Below the pieces are notes generated by a model. That model was not told the DNA's origin and did not search any database. It saw nothing but the letters and a program-made list of their open reading frames with translations. A stretch of 64,000 nt of DNA from Eutypella sp. D-1 (taxonomy: Eukaryota; Ascomycota; Sordariomycetes; Xylariales; Diatrypaceae): positions 744,001 to 808,000 of the forward strand of contig JAJTTP010000002.1 of assembly GCA_023313575.1 (NCBI GenBank). Reading direction: 5' to 3'. Numbering within the stretch: the first letter of the stretch is position 1; each line of letters begins with the position of its first letter. Shown in pieces: positions 1 to 11,491 of this stretch. A program made the translations under genes and the position numbers.

Positions 1-2622
1 TGGTTCTCCCGGGGCCTGTTCGGTCTCGCCAATTCGCAGGTGCCCATGGTCAACATGTACGACGACCACGATATCATCGACGGCTTCGGCTCGTACCCGC
101 ACCACTTCATGAAGTCGCCTGTCTTCTCGGGGCTCGGCAACGTCGCCTTCAAGTACTACATGCTATTCCAGCACCAGAGCCTGCCGATCGAGACCGAGGC
201 GCTCGAGCCCAGCTGGTGTCTCGGCGTCAGCAGGGGCCCTTACATCCACGAGCAGAGCCGTAGCCTTTATATGTCCCTCGGTGGCAATATGGCACTGCTC
301 GCCGTCGACTGCCGCACCGAGCGTACCCAGAAGGAGGTCGTGAGCGAGAAGACCTGGAGAGCGCTTATGGACCGCTGCTATACCGAGGTCAAAAAGGGCG
401 AAACCCAGCACCTCCTCGTCCTCCTGGGGGTCCCCATTGCCTACCCCCGATTGGTATGGCTAGAAAACATGTGAGTCTATCCCATATAATCAAGGCATCC
501 AAACATAGGTGTATTCCGCTGACCTATTTTAAGCCTCACCTCACGCTTGATGGAGCCCGTTAAGGCCCTCGGACGGGCCGGAATACTAGGCAACTTCTTG
601 AACAACTTTGATGGCAGTGTCGAGGTGTTGGACGACTTGGATGACCACTGGACAGCTAAGAACCACAAGGAGGAGCGACGGTTCGTAGTCGAGGATCTGC
701 AGGACCTGGCGGCTGACAAGTCGTGCCGCGTAACGGTGCTGAGCGGCGACGTGCATTTAGCAGCCGTGGGGCAGTTCTACTCGAACCCTCGGACGCACCA
801 GCTGGCCAAGCACCGGGACTTCCGGTATATGCCCAACGTCATCTCATCCGCGATAGCCAATGCCCCGCCACCCGACCTCATGGCCGATGTGCTCAACCGC
901 CGCAACAAGGTCCACCACTTCGACGACGACACCGACGAGGACATGATTCCCCTATTCACTACCGGCGTTGATGGCAAGCCCCGCAACAACAAGCGCCTCC
1001 TTCCCCACCGCAACTGGTGCTCCATCCGCGAGTACCAACCGGGCTTTACGCCGCCCCCCACACCACCGCCGGCCATGAGAAACGAGAATCTTGGTGACTT
1101 CGATGATACCCGCAATGGCGATCGTGAGGTTTCGCCCGTCGACGATGCCAGGAAGGGCCGTACTGTTAGTCGTGGAGGCAGCATTCTACGCAGGCTGTCA
1201 CTATCACGCAACCGTGGCCCCAGCGTGCGGCCGGACGCCCCGAACCCCACAGCGCCCGTGGACCGCTCGCGACCACCGCTCTCGGGAGGCAATTTCATGC
1301 GCTCACTCTCTGTGCTTAAGCGCCGCGGCTCCACTTCTTCGCAGACGGACTTTCGCCCTACAGCCGCCGCCAATGGCGGTGCCCCCTTGAAGTTGACGCG
1401 CACGCGCTCCCTTGGAGGTGGCGGGCCTAACTCGTCGTCCGGCAGTTTCAAGAACTTCCTGTTCCGTCGTGGTAGCGTCGACCAGCAGCAGCGCCCACCC
1501 ACTAGGCGGCCCGGAGACGACGACGCGGCGAACAATGGCTCTTGGGCCCGGGACCCGGTGGAGTTCACGGACAGCGAGGAGGACATCTACGATGCGCCGC
1601 CGCTGCGTGCGCAAACGTTTCCGCATCAGCCGCCTCGAGGGGGCGCCCGTCCCGGCGCCGCCGCGGGCTTCAGGCCACAACAGCAGCAATACCGGCCCGG
1701 CACCAGCGCAGGAGCAGCGCCGCCGATGTCGCTTCGTGGCGGAGCGCCCGACCCGCGCGCCGTGAACAACGAGTTCGAGGCCGGCGACGACGCACAGTTC
1801 CACGCGACACCACGTCGCGCGTACACCCAACCCATCGCGCACTCGTCTTCGCACCAGCCCCGACCCGGCTCCAGCGGCCGGAACTGGGACCGCCACTACG
1901 ACTACGACGACGACGACCTATCCGACGACAGCTTCGTCTTCCAGAAGCCAATGCCGCCGCAGCGCAGCAAGACCCTCGGACCGGGCCCGAGCGCGGGGGT
2001 TGCGGTGGTGTCGTCGGAGCCGACGATCCGGCCCTTCTACCGCACGCCGACAGGCCTGGACGCCAAGACGCTCCGCAAGCGCGGCGCCGCCGCCAAGGGC
2101 AAGGACGCGGGCGATTTCGAAGTCGACCTCGAGGGCGGCCTCGACATCTGCCTCAACGTCGAAGTCAATCCCCGCGACCCGGCCGGCATCACCGCCCCTT
2201 ACCGCCTCCTCGTCCCCCGCCTCTGGTACGAGGACGAGGAGGAGCAGCTCGCCGAGCTGCAGGCACAGGCCGAGGGTGGAGGAGAGCGCGCGGACGCCCC
2301 CGGCCAGGCGCACCTGGGGAACGTCGGCCCCGGCGGTGACCGGTTAGGCCAGACCCTATTGCCCCCGCTGCACCAGCAACAGCAACAGCAGCACAACCTC
2401 ATCCTCGACGAGTTTAGCGGCAGCGACATCGAGAGCGTGGCCGCAGGCGCGGCCGGCGGTGGTGGCAGCGGTGGAGATGGAGGTAGAGGCGAAGGCGGCC
2501 TCGGAGGCGGCATCAAGCGCTGGTTCAGCGGCCGCCGCTCCAAGAGCCAGTACCGCACCCACCGGGGAGGCGACGACGGTGCCGCCGACGAGCAGGCCTC
2601 CGCTGAGTGGTACAATCAGTAG
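1..2622 (+). CDS. PhoD-like metallophosphatase, C-terminal part (5' end cut by window edge)
   Basis: Partial gene, open in frame 1 from base 1. Exons 1-470 and 534-2622; the 63-bp intron 471-533 has donor GTGAGT, a branch-like gctgac and acceptor AAG, and it joins WLEN to ILTSRLMEP in frame. The visible phosphatase portion carries YDDHDIIDGFGSYP near the start and SGDVHLAAVGQFYSNP around 740-785, both metal-ligand motifs of PhoD-type phosphatases. From about 1030 on, the remaining ~530 residues look disordered: PPPTPPP, many RSLS/RRLSLSR-type basic-Ser motifs that suggest kinase sites, Gln-, Asp- and Gly-rich runs, and a basic SGRRSKSQ end. Family members hydrolyse phosphate mono- or diesters. 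The substrate and the location of this fungal version are not evident. The tail is far longer than the catalytic core and may be regulatory (inference). Confidence 0.9.
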
Positions 2623-3900
2623 TAGTGACGTAACCTACCTTCTTGGTTACTACCTTGCTTCTCATATTTTCATTTGCGGAGCTTTTGTTGTTACGGCCGT
2701 AATTCCACGTTAGACGTCCCCCTTTCCCGTTTTTTCTTTTTATTGACTTAGTTATCCTAGGCGGAGGGAGTTCCGGAAATCTTTAAAATTAGGACTGGAA
2801 CGGACTTTTCATTATGGTCAAAATGATAGATGGTTAACGGATGGATAATAGGTGGACGACCTTAAAAGGATAACGTGTGTTGTATTATGTTTGTACGTAT
2901 GGAATGCATTGAGCATGAACGAAACGGAACTGGGAAAAACCAACGAATTGAAACGAGCTTGTTTTATTGCTTTCACAGCTCTTCCCGCTGCCTACCTCTC
3001 TTGTTAAATGCTAGCTGAATCGCACGTCTGAAATATACACATGTATCGTAGGTGATCGCTTAGGGACTGGCGACATCGTTTTTGGGTTGTAGACACCAAC
3101 GAAGCCGTGCCCTAGCTTCGTGCACCATCTACCAAGTCATGCCAACAGCCCCGAGGATGACCAGTAGTGACCAGTAGCATAACGATGTCCCGATATGTAG
3201 ACAGTAAATCATCTTTTCATCCTCATCGCCAGTGCCAGAACTTATTCCTAACTCCTCTACGATGAGAAAAACAGTTAAGCCGAATATTTCATTACATATC
3301 TCTATAATGCAGCTATATGTAAACTAATAAGTATTGAAGGTTGGTCGTCGGGCACCACGTCTTCTCACCTCAGAACACAACTCCGAGGACTTACGAAGAT
3401 TTACCTAAGAAAGTCACATAGAACTTTGTGAGGGGGTCAGACTATGACTGTTTGGATGGGCCCGCATACGAAGAAGAGCAAGTGTGCCAGTGCGCATAAA
3501 ACAAAGCATCACTACGAGATCGCAAAGGCTACATACCCAATCCTCCTCTTAGTCATATGAGCCAATCGTCCAATGGAATGAGCGTGGCTGCAAAATACTT
3601 GATAAGTCATATAATATGCTGGAATGCGTGGTCTCCAGGAAGTAATGTAACTGATCCGTATACGTCTTAGGATGCAGGAGGCCCTCCATGCATAACCGGC
3701 TTGGCTTGTATATTGATATAATAGTGGCTTCAGTGTTTCAAAATTGTTTTTATGGATAGGTCCCTTGTTATGTAAAGTTCAAAGGTGCCGTTCTTTACCT
3801 TCATAGTCCATGTTGACAAAGGCATTTCAACAACCATTTTTCAATTCGTATATTGTCTCGTCTGCGCCATCTTACTTTGTCTCCTGCCCACTACTGCAAG
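2623..3900. other. Intergenic, 3' flank of phosphatase gene and 5' flank of exonuclease-like gene
   Basis: AT-rich, with stops in all frames at short spacing. It presumably holds the 3' UTR of the upstream gene and the promoter of the next. I see no further gene, RNA or repeat. Confidence 0.5.
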
Positions 3901-4725
3901 ATGGACGACTTTCGGATAACCAGTGTCCTGTTACCCATAAGCCAGGAGAGACCCAAAGTCGTCCATGTGAACTCGACCGGCGCGCTCACAAGTTTCCTCG
4001 AGTCAATCAATGGGCTCCAGACCGAGCCACCGTCGCTTTACGTGGACGGTGAATGGTCTCGGGGTGAGGCGGTCGAGTTCCTACACATACTCGTAGCCCC
4101 ACGCAATGTCCTCTATCGCATCCCGTTACACGGCAAGCGTGACCTATACCTGTGGTTCGAAACCGTGACGGGCGCATCACTTATGTCCATCCTGCAGTCC
4201 CGCTCGATTCCCAAGGTCTTCTTCAACGCTCAAGGTCTCTTGTACGTCTTATGGAAGTGGCATGCCGTCTTCCTCTCTGGAATCCACGACCTGCAGCTCA
4301 TGGAGCTTGCAAGCCGGGACCAGAAGTACCTCAAGGAGGATGTCGCGAGCTTCTCCGAGTGCGTGGAAGGGGAAACGACCCGTATCGGCGAGATCACAGG
4401 GCGACTGCCCGACAAAAAGGGGTACTACATAGAGGACCGCATAAGCCCAACCCTCCCATCGGTAGTCATAAGGCGCCTCGAATTGTTCCCAGCGCTGTGG
4501 GAAATCTATCACACCAGGCTCTGCTACCCCGGTCGGGCCTTCTGGATGGAGCAAGTGCAGCTGCAGACGGCGGAGCGTGTTGCAGATACACGGCGTCCCG
4601 ATTTCGATCCTGGTGTCGATGATCTTGCCCTCGGGCCGGTGGAGTGGACCGACCACGAATTGCGAAAAGACTTGGTTTGGGACTGGAACATGCGCCTAAT
4701 GCAAAAACTTTACGTTGAGGAGTGA
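3901..4725 (+). CDS. RNase D/EXD2-like 3'-5' exonuclease-fold protein, active site degenerate
   Basis: Single exon, 274 aa. I start at the ATG at 3901 (context gcaagATGG, giving MDDFRITS); the frame is open further upstream but only through non-ATG codons. The order of landmarks matches fungal 3'-5' exonuclease-domain (DEDDy) proteins: LYVDGEW (residues 47-52), IPKVFF (103-108), GIHDLQLMELASR (127-139) and PALWEIYH near 197-204. Asp49 and Glu51 fit the first DxE pair. The later acidic positions appear lost: where relatives have an FFDxRNDxDAL-type motif this one reads FFNAQGLLYVLW, and the YxxxDV-like last motif reads VVIRRLEL. It is therefore probably a non-catalytic homologue that may still bind nucleic acid or a partner (inference). 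No introns, signal peptide or TM are visible. Confidence 0.75.
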   Translation: MDDFRITSVLLPISQERPKVVHVNSTGALTSFLESINGLQTEPPSLYVDGEWSRGEAVEFLHILVAPRNVLYRIPLHGKRDLYLWFETVTGASLMSILQSRSIPKVFFNAQGLLYVLWKWHAVFLSGIHDLQLMELASRDQKYLKEDVASFSECVEGETTRIGEITGRLPDKKGYYIEDRISPTLPSVVIRRLELFPALWEIYHTRLCYPGRAFWMEQVQLQTAERVADTRRPDFDPGVDDLALGPVEWTDHELRKDLVWDWNMRLMQKLYVEE

Positions 4726-5185
4726 TGATAGGATGTGTCTTGACTGGTTCTGTTCAAGTTGTTACGATTGTAGTCGTTGGGTTATCATTGTTCGGCATTA
4801 GTTGGGTCTGTTAACGCCTGGTGAACAAAGGACGGCTGATCTTCAAAGCCATTGTTCTCAGGCAACTTTCTTGTACCTACGTTTCCACACTATTATGAGT
4901 TACCTAACGAGAAAGCATAGTGTTTTTATGTGTTACTTTGTGCTATAGAAGGTTGCGGTAAATCAGTGAAGATGAGGAGTTTGGTATTAGGATACTCATC
5001 AGCAAGCAACTCGACAAAGCATCAAACAACAACCAGATTAATTATCTGCCTCGCCTGTAAAAAAGCACTCACTTGAGCGTATTAATCTCCCACCCGCTCA
5101 CCGCACCGATCAACAGAAGAACGGTAAGTTGTCTAACACGCAGTACCTACCTGCTAAGACGATAGTTCCAACGCCACCAGAAACC
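4726..5185. other. Intergenic and 5' leader of the histidine-phosphatase gene
   Basis: 460 bp. Near its end a GTAAGT at 5124 is followed by CTAAC and CAG within 20 bp, and by gctaag...atag at 5165. A short leader intron of about 42 bp (5124-5165) is possible but unproven. Nothing else recognised. Confidence 0.35.
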
Positions 5186-5977
5186 ATGGCTCCGACGACC
5201 TTCCACATCTTCCGCCACGCCGAAGGCGAGCACCAGATGCGTGACTACCCGCCGATGAAACGTGACGCGGACCTGACGGAGAACGGGCGTCAACAGTGCG
5301 TCGACTGGCGCGCTAACATGCCCCCCTGGGCCGGACGGGTAAAACGTGTGATCGCGTCGCCGATGAGGCGGGCCCTGCGATCGGCCCTGATCAGTTTCGC
5401 GCCGATCCTAGCGAACGGCAAGATGGTGATCAAGGTCATCCCAGAGCTTACGGAGGCGGGCTCGCGCATCTCGGGCTTCGGCTCGGACCCCGACGAGCTC
5501 ATCGCCTGCTTCTCCGCCAACGGCGAGGACCGGATGATCGACTTGTCGCGCCTCTATGCTGGTTGGAATCCATTCGACTTGAATAGTAAGTTCGCCTACG
5601 GGGTCGACAAGGTGAAGGCGCGCTCGGCGGAGGCGGCGCGCGAGGGCAATGAGGAGGGCGCCCATGTCATCGTCATAACGCACAGCGTCATCGCGCACTT
5701 CCTCACCAATGATTATGAAGGCATACCCGAGACCGGACTCAGCACATGGGGTACCAACTTACTCTACCGATCCTTCCAGTTCGGCAGTGACCCACACCGT
5801 CTCATCGAGACACCTGAGAGCCGCGCCCGCGTCGGCTTGCCGGCAGTGTCGACTCCGGCCGAGCAAGAAAAGGGCCGAGAGCGAATCGAGGCTCGGATGA
5901 ACAGACGTCAGCCCATAATCGAAGCCAATGTTCGAGAGGCCGCGGAGGCGGAGGCGAAGGCGAAGGCCCAGGCCTAA
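5186..5977 (+). CDS. Histidine phosphatase superfamily (phosphoglycerate mutase-like) protein
   Basis: Single exon, 263 aa from ATG 5186 (context aaaccATGG). The upstream extension of the frame has no ATG. The N-terminal FHIFRHAEGEHQ holds the RHG-type motif with the phospho-accepting His11 and Arg10. DADLTENGRQQC follows, then a second Arg in SPMRRALRSA, and the second catalytic His in VIVITHSVIAHFL. This matches cytosolic fungal PGAM-family proteins that act as phosphatases of unknown substrate rather than glycolytic mutase. The C-terminus from about residue 225 is a charged helix rich in Glu, Arg and Ala (EAEAKAKAQA), probably coiled. No targeting signal is seen. Substrate cannot be predicted. 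Confidence 0.88.
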   Translation: MAPTTFHIFRHAEGEHQMRDYPPMKRDADLTENGRQQCVDWRANMPPWAGRVKRVIASPMRRALRSALISFAPILANGKMVIKVIPELTEAGSRISGFGSDPDELIACFSANGEDRMIDLSRLYAGWNPFDLNSKFAYGVDKVKARSAEAAREGNEEGAHVIVITHSVIAHFLTNDYEGIPETGLSTWGTNLLYRSFQFGSDPHRLIETPESRARVGLPAVSTPAEQEKGRERIEARMNRRQPIIEANVREAAEAEAKAKAQA

Positions 5978-8537
5978 GTATGTAAGTGAAGTCGTAGCGG
6001 TAAGTACAATTACATGTAGTCCCTAATGTGGCTGGGCGAATAGGGGTTCAAAAGTTGGCGGGTGCCGAGCAACGCCGATCCTCTGGCCAGTGCTTTTCGA
6101 CGCACCTACCCCAACCCAAATCATCCTACCTGGCTAGTAACGTTCTGCGATCAAACGACGATCATGGCATACATAATAGTCAAAAATAGAAAAAAAAATC
6201 AGCAGTAGTTAGTATTATTATTGAGATCCTGTTAAGAACCAAACCGTTCTATCGTGCCCAAGTGTTTAGTAACAAATCGTGTATGCGCGAACCTAGGATA
6301 GGAGTGAAGTAGGAAGTTGTCCTTCCATCCTCGGAACCTGGCGGACTACCGACCGGTCACCGACTACTTTTAACTAAAAGCGCGGCGGGGGCCAAGAATA
6401 CGGCACAGAGAAGAAAAACTTCGAGACAATTGAGAACTTTCAAACTTGTCATATGTCATACGTAGCTTGCAGCAGTTGTCTCACGAGCTCTTCACACCAT
6501 CCTTTCGCCTCGCCTGCATACCTGCATGCGAGACTGAAAATCGACTAGCCGATAAATATGTGGAAGATAATACGTACATAGTAAGCTGACCAGTCTAAAA
6601 AAACTTGGACACGATTTGCCTCGGATGCCCGTCGTACGAATGGTATTATAAATTCCCATAAAAGCAGTGCTATAAGTTGAGCAATACGAGAAAACAGGAC
6701 AAAAAAACAGCTAAGAAGATACCTGGAAACAAGGTCCCGTGACGACATTCGGCTCTCTATTTCTCTTGGGTTTTCCCACTCTTGGGCTAGTTTGACTCAC
6801 CTAGTTGGCCCAAAAAAAGTCCGATGGAGATAAATACACCAAAACCGAGAAAACTTGATAGGAAATATGACGGGAGATGCAGCAAAGATGCAGCAGATGC
6901 ATAGCCCCATAGGATAGCTCACATCCAATGGGTCGCCTTCCACAAACGGCGGCTGGCGATAAAACCTGACCAATGGGAATGATCCAGCGAGGTGCGCAAG
7001 TCAAGGCAGCTGGCGATAGACAACTTCAGCTTCCGTATTGTAAAGCGGGCGCGGTGCAGAGAGAGGTATTGGTAATGTCGTGGACCGGGGGTGGTTGGGC
7101 GACGGATGGGAATGGGATCGTGGGGCAATGGCAGCGGGCGGGACGGGAGGATCCCATATCATACAACACCTCCAACTCCGCTCGTCAGTGAGACCCGTCA
7201 CTATAATTAGGTAGAAGGTTTTACGATTGGGAATTAATCAGGACGCGCTGCGTGGTTGTCTTGCTGGGCTCCTTCGTTTGCAGTGTCTCTGATTTCGTTT
7301 TGACTACGCCCGGAAAGTTACATACATACGTGGTAGGTATCACCGGAAAGGCGGCGGATGTTAGACAATCCTGTGTTGCCGCGAAGCAGATCCCCCTCAC
7401 TCCCGGGCGGTGGGAGCGACGATCATCGGCAACATGCGAGAGCTGTTCCAAGAGGACCATACCATACGGGTAGGTAACACCACATCCCACGTAGATCCAT
7501 CACAGTGCCCACCGCAGGCGATTCTTAACTCTAGATTCGAGACCTTTGAAGGGGAGCTAACACCCCCGGAAACCCCATCTGAACAACAACCACCCCCGGT
7601 ACGTCCGTGTTGGACCAACACGAGAGGGGGCAAGCGAAGTGAAGAAACCAAGGCAGCGGACAAATGACGCTGGTAAACGTGTGAACACGAAACGATAGAT
7701 GTTGCATCGTATAGAGCTTAAGAGCGCTGTGTTAATACCGTAGCCTCGAGGCTATTTCGTGACTATGGCTCGCTTTCGATAGCACCTCCGGCCTTGTTAA
7801 GCTCGTTAGCGCAGTGGGAAGCGGCGACTTTCTCTTGAACGACAGGACGCCGAGGAGCACAACCGGACAAATCAGGCGAGGATGACCTCTGGGACCTTGT
7901 GGGGGGCGGCTCCCCCAAGCCAAGCCTACCAGCCTGCCCTGTCAGTCCCTCCTCGCATCCCTGTCACTTGATATGTTAATTATTGGGGCTAAGTCCCAGA
8001 TGGGGTTGGCACAACGCCAAGATGTGCCGGGATGGCTGATATTAGTGGGCAGGATATGCGTCGAGAACCCGTCAAACCGCCGCAGTCCGGGACATGAGCT
8101 CCTTTTTTTTGGTTGGTCTGTCTGTCGCTTCTCACGAATGCCACACTGGGTTGGGGGTGACCGTGCTTTTCTTTTCGCTGCGGCAATCCGAAAGGTTGGA
8201 CTCTTCCCTTCACGATGGGTCGTGCCTCTGGACTCTTCCCCCTGATATAACTATAACTACCTTCTCTCCCCTCGCGTTTTCGTCAGTGCTCAAAAGTCAT
8301 TCGCTTCTTGTTTGTTCCGCATTGATATCATCATACAAACAGTTGATAATAATAACTGCTCGATCGTTTTAATAAAAAGTAATATTTTACGCCGCTGTAT
8401 CAGCTCTAGTTGTACGACTACATTCGGCAATCTACTGTCACCGACATAATAATACTACGGGGGAAGTTCTCGATCCCAGATCCCATTCCCCTACCTACCT
8501 ACCTCAGACAAACACACACACATCAAATCCAAACAAA
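5978..8537. other. Long intergenic region, no supported gene
   Basis: 2.6 kb. Short ORFs occur on both strands, including a hydrophobic 67-codon one at 6545-6748 (-) and a 77-codon one from ATG 7434 to 7667 (+). None has a recognisable domain, a splice pattern or a homologous neighbour. The last ~60 bp before 8538 are CA-rich (repeated cctac, then cacacacaca), a normal leader for the next gene. Confidence 0.45.
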
Positions 8538-9259
8538 ATGCCTTCGATAAGGACGACGATCTTTGCTACGGCCACGACGCTCCTGACGGCCGCGCACGCC
8601 GACTACGTGATTGATCCTAGCACTGTATCTCTTAGCTTAAGGAGTATGTTCCCTACCTTTTTTACTGCCCAACCAACAATCGAAGGCTTTAAGGCCCTTC
8701 TCACCCCTTTTTTGAGGCGGAGGTCGCTGACAAGAGTTCACCCACGATCGTAGACACGTGGTGCCAGCAGGAGATGAGCTCGTGCCCGCTGATCTGCGAG
8801 CAGTACAAGCCGGGAGGCACGGAGATCAACGACTGCGACCCGGAGACGCTGACGTACGGGTGCCTGTGCGAGAACGGCCTGCAGCCCAACGTGTCGGAGT
8901 ACTCGCTCACGATCCCGTACTTCACGTGCACCGAGTGGGGCAACCAGTGCGTGACTCGCTGCGACGGCGACGCCCGCTGTGCCAGCAGCTGTCGCGAGGA
9001 CCACCCCTGCGGCGCCCTCAACCCCACCCGCGCCAACAAGACCAAGACCAAGGACGACGATGACGACGATAAGGCTGACGACACGAAGGACGGCGACAGC
9101 GACGACGATGACGACCCTGATAAGGTCTTTAACGGTCTTGACGGCGCCTCCGACGACTCGCCGCAAAGCGCTGCCGTTCGGGCGCTGCACAACGGTAGCC
9201 TCGGCGGCTTCCTAATACTGGCCGCCGGTGTCTTTGCTGGAGTCGGCATCATGCTATAG
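8538..9259 (+). CDS. Small secreted Cys-rich protein, DUF7707-like, probable GPI anchor
   Basis: Two exons, 8538-8643 and 8754-9259. The 110-bp intron has donor GTATGT, branch gctgac and acceptor TAG, and it joins ...SLSLR to NTWCQQEM. About 203 aa. Residues 1-21 are a signal peptide ending AAHA, followed by DYVIDPSTV. The next ~110 residues hold regularly spaced cysteines (WCQQEMSSCPLIC, NDCDPETLTYGCLC, YFTCTEWGNQC, RCASSCREDHPCG), the pattern of the fungal DUF7707 family of extracellular proteins. A strongly acidic Lys/Asp linker (DDDDDDK, DSDDDDDPD) follows, then NGSLGG and a hydrophobic tail GFLILAAGVFAGVGIML, typical of GPI attachment and removal. It is probably displayed at the plasma membrane or wall. 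Function is unknown; a host-interaction role would be speculation. Confidence 0.85.
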
Positions 9260-10791
9260 ACTGCATGATGCCACTCTCAGTAGAGCTGAGATGCCTGAGG
9301 TTCAAAGTCGGGGTTAAGAGGGCGTGCTTGGTGGTCAGTAATAAGGCGCTGGGAGGGAGAGTTTTTTTGAAGGCTCTCCCAGGCGTTGGGGAGGGGGAAC
9401 AGACCACGCTTCACTTTTGTTCATGTTCATGCTTTATGTTTGTTTCTTTTGAAAAAGCGATTGGCGTTCCGGGATTTACATGTTGCATTCTCGATTTAAC
9501 GGGGCTATAAATTGGGCCGTTCGATGATCGATTCCGAGTTTCCGAAGCCAAGAATTACCGGAGAGGAGAAGGAGGGCAGCCGGACCTCGGTATGAAGGGG
9601 AGGAGAATGCGGGGAAATCGGTTTTATACGGATGCGGATGACGGCATCTGTTCATAGTAATCTAATACGGCCGGAAGTCAAAGAAGAAGAAAGAAAAGAT
9701 CCATGGATCCCGTGGCATTTCTCCCCTTTCATCATGCTTTATGATTAATGATTGTTTAGTAAGTTTGACACTGACAACTTCGTCAACGGGCGAGAAGAAA
9801 ATGAGATGCTAGAAGTCTTGCTGCTAGATACTGCGTTGGACTTACCTAGTAATGTTGAAAATGGCCGCCCGGTATAGCAATGCAACCACTGTGATTTTGT
9901 AGCAGCTTTACGGGGATACCGTTGTGGATACGGATGGATACGGATCGGTACGGAGAAGTTGCAGATATTCCGGCGCCGACCTTACCGACCTGGGTAGCCT
10001 CGGGGGATCTTTCTTGTTTTTGATTGGCCCAGTCCCTGTATGGAAGATCTACGCAATGCAATTGGATAAAAGAAGCATTTTCACGTGTCAAAGTTGCCGT
10101 GTACAATTGGAATTAACCAACAGACCTGCTTAAGTACCTGGCTATCTGGGCTTAGGTACCTAGGGTAAATATGGCATGTAACCGTACCCGATACTTCCGG
10201 ACTCTGGCAATCCCCGGGAATCTCCCATTTCTCATTTATACGCACACGCCTGTGCAGATGTATGGTGAAGAAAAACATAGGTAGTCTAATGGATCGAGCC
10301 CCTGACTAAAAAAGACAGAGGAAGGAAAAAAACTAGAATCTTTGATGATCTCGGCGGAGGACCGAGAAATTTGACGTCAATTTCCCCTGGAGCTACTACC
10401 TCCAGGGCCCCTACTCCCCTGTTCCCTACCTACCTAAGGTACATAGCACCTACCTACCCCTAGAGCGATACTTATTTCCGGTATGAAGGGCAAGAAGACA
10501 GGTATGTACCTTATTACGTACAGCTCCTGCATTAGCGTAAGAAATTACCTAGGTACCTATTCTTTTGTACTTATTGTGAATGGATACATTACATCTCCAG
10601 CAACGAAATGGTTATAGTAGGTACGAAATAACAGATAACGAATCAACAATAGAATCTTTGGAAGAACCTCAAGATCTTTGACCCGATAGCAACCCGGGAT
10701 CCTTGAACCTTGAACCTTGGAAGTAAATTGAATAAACACCCGGGACATCTGGATCCTCCCGTAACCATAACCGTAAACCCCACCATTCAAC

Positions 10792-10809
10792 TACCTAGAG
10801 CTCTAGGTA
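10792..10809. repeat. 18-bp perfect palindrome TACCTAGAG/CTCTAGGTA
   Basis: The two 9-bp arms are exact reverse complements with no spacer. It sits in a stretch full of ACCTA/TAGGT words (ctacctagagctctaggtaa, then ggtaggtag). It could form a cruciform or be a dimeric protein-binding site; no function is shown by sequence alone. Confidence 0.7.
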
Positions 10810-11150
10810 AGGTAGGTAGTTAACTTCCAAGGTTCTTTTTATATCTCAATTCTTGAAGTTCTGTTCCTTCTTTTTTGAACTTCAACTTCTCACCAAAAAA
10901 AATTCCAAATTCAACCACAATCTTGCATTTTAGGGGGGTCAATTGCGCGCGGTAAAATAGGAGGTAACATAAACAACAAACAACAAACATTGGAACCTTA
11001 TTTTCCATCTTTCCTTGTTGTCTCCTTTTTATCAAGCTCTTGTTAATGTTTATGCCATGCCGGTAACGATGCGTACTACTTATTCATCCTATATTAACAA
11101 GTAATTGAGTTCCAATCAAAATAGGACAAAGCTATCCCGAATAACGTCTA

Positions 11151-11213
11151 CCCCCTTTTTTTTCTTCTCTCTTTCTCTTTCTCTTCCGCTTTCTTCTCTT
11201 CTTTTCTCTTCTT
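11151..11213 (+). promoter_or_regulatory. Polypyrimidine (CT-rich) promoter tract
   Basis: 63 bp of C and T interrupted by a single G at 11188. It lies about 280 bp before the ATG of the phosphotransferase gene. CT-rich tracts just upstream of transcription start sites are common in constitutive filamentous-fungal promoters, so I read it as part of that gene's core promoter (inference). Confidence 0.5.
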
Positions 11214-11491
11214 ATACTAACAAATTCAGGGGACTCGCTCCATCAGCGCCCTTTGTCTCCCGTTACCCTCCCCGAAACAACAAACAAATCATAGCTTTCC
11301 TACTACTACTACCTACGTAGTAGTGTACAGCTTAGCTGCACGTCATCGTTTTGTCCCATCAATTTTAACCACCACCAATCTATCTTGGCGACACCTTCAA
11401 CACACATCTTCTCTTGCTTGAGTCTTATTGAAACTCTTTTGATTCCTCCCACAACCCACCACGCTACACCGCCCGCTATAGTACCATAGTA

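Larger units (their letters stand above)
9260..11491. other. Intergenic region rich in TACCT/AGGTA motifs and a pyrimidine tract
   Basis: 2.2 kb, AT-rich, no supported gene. It contains many copies of CCTACCTACC, AGGTACCTA and related strings between 10.1 and 10.85 kb, an 18-bp perfect palindrome, and a long pyrimidine tract upstream of the phosphotransferase gene. The latter two are listed separately. Confidence 0.5.

Noticed and set aside
777..1586. 269-codon minus-strand frame inside the phosphatase gene
   Set aside because: Antisense shadow of the GC-rich disordered tail; low-complexity Arg/Pro/Ser translation.
5124..5143. 20-bp element with donor, CTAAC branch and CAG acceptor
   Set aside because: Too short to be spliced by any known fungal spliceosome; it lies in the leader and has no effect on the protein.
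7434..7667. 77-codon + strand ORF MRELFQEDHTIRV...
   Set aside because: ATG-started and moderately protein-like, but isolated and without any motif or supporting signal.
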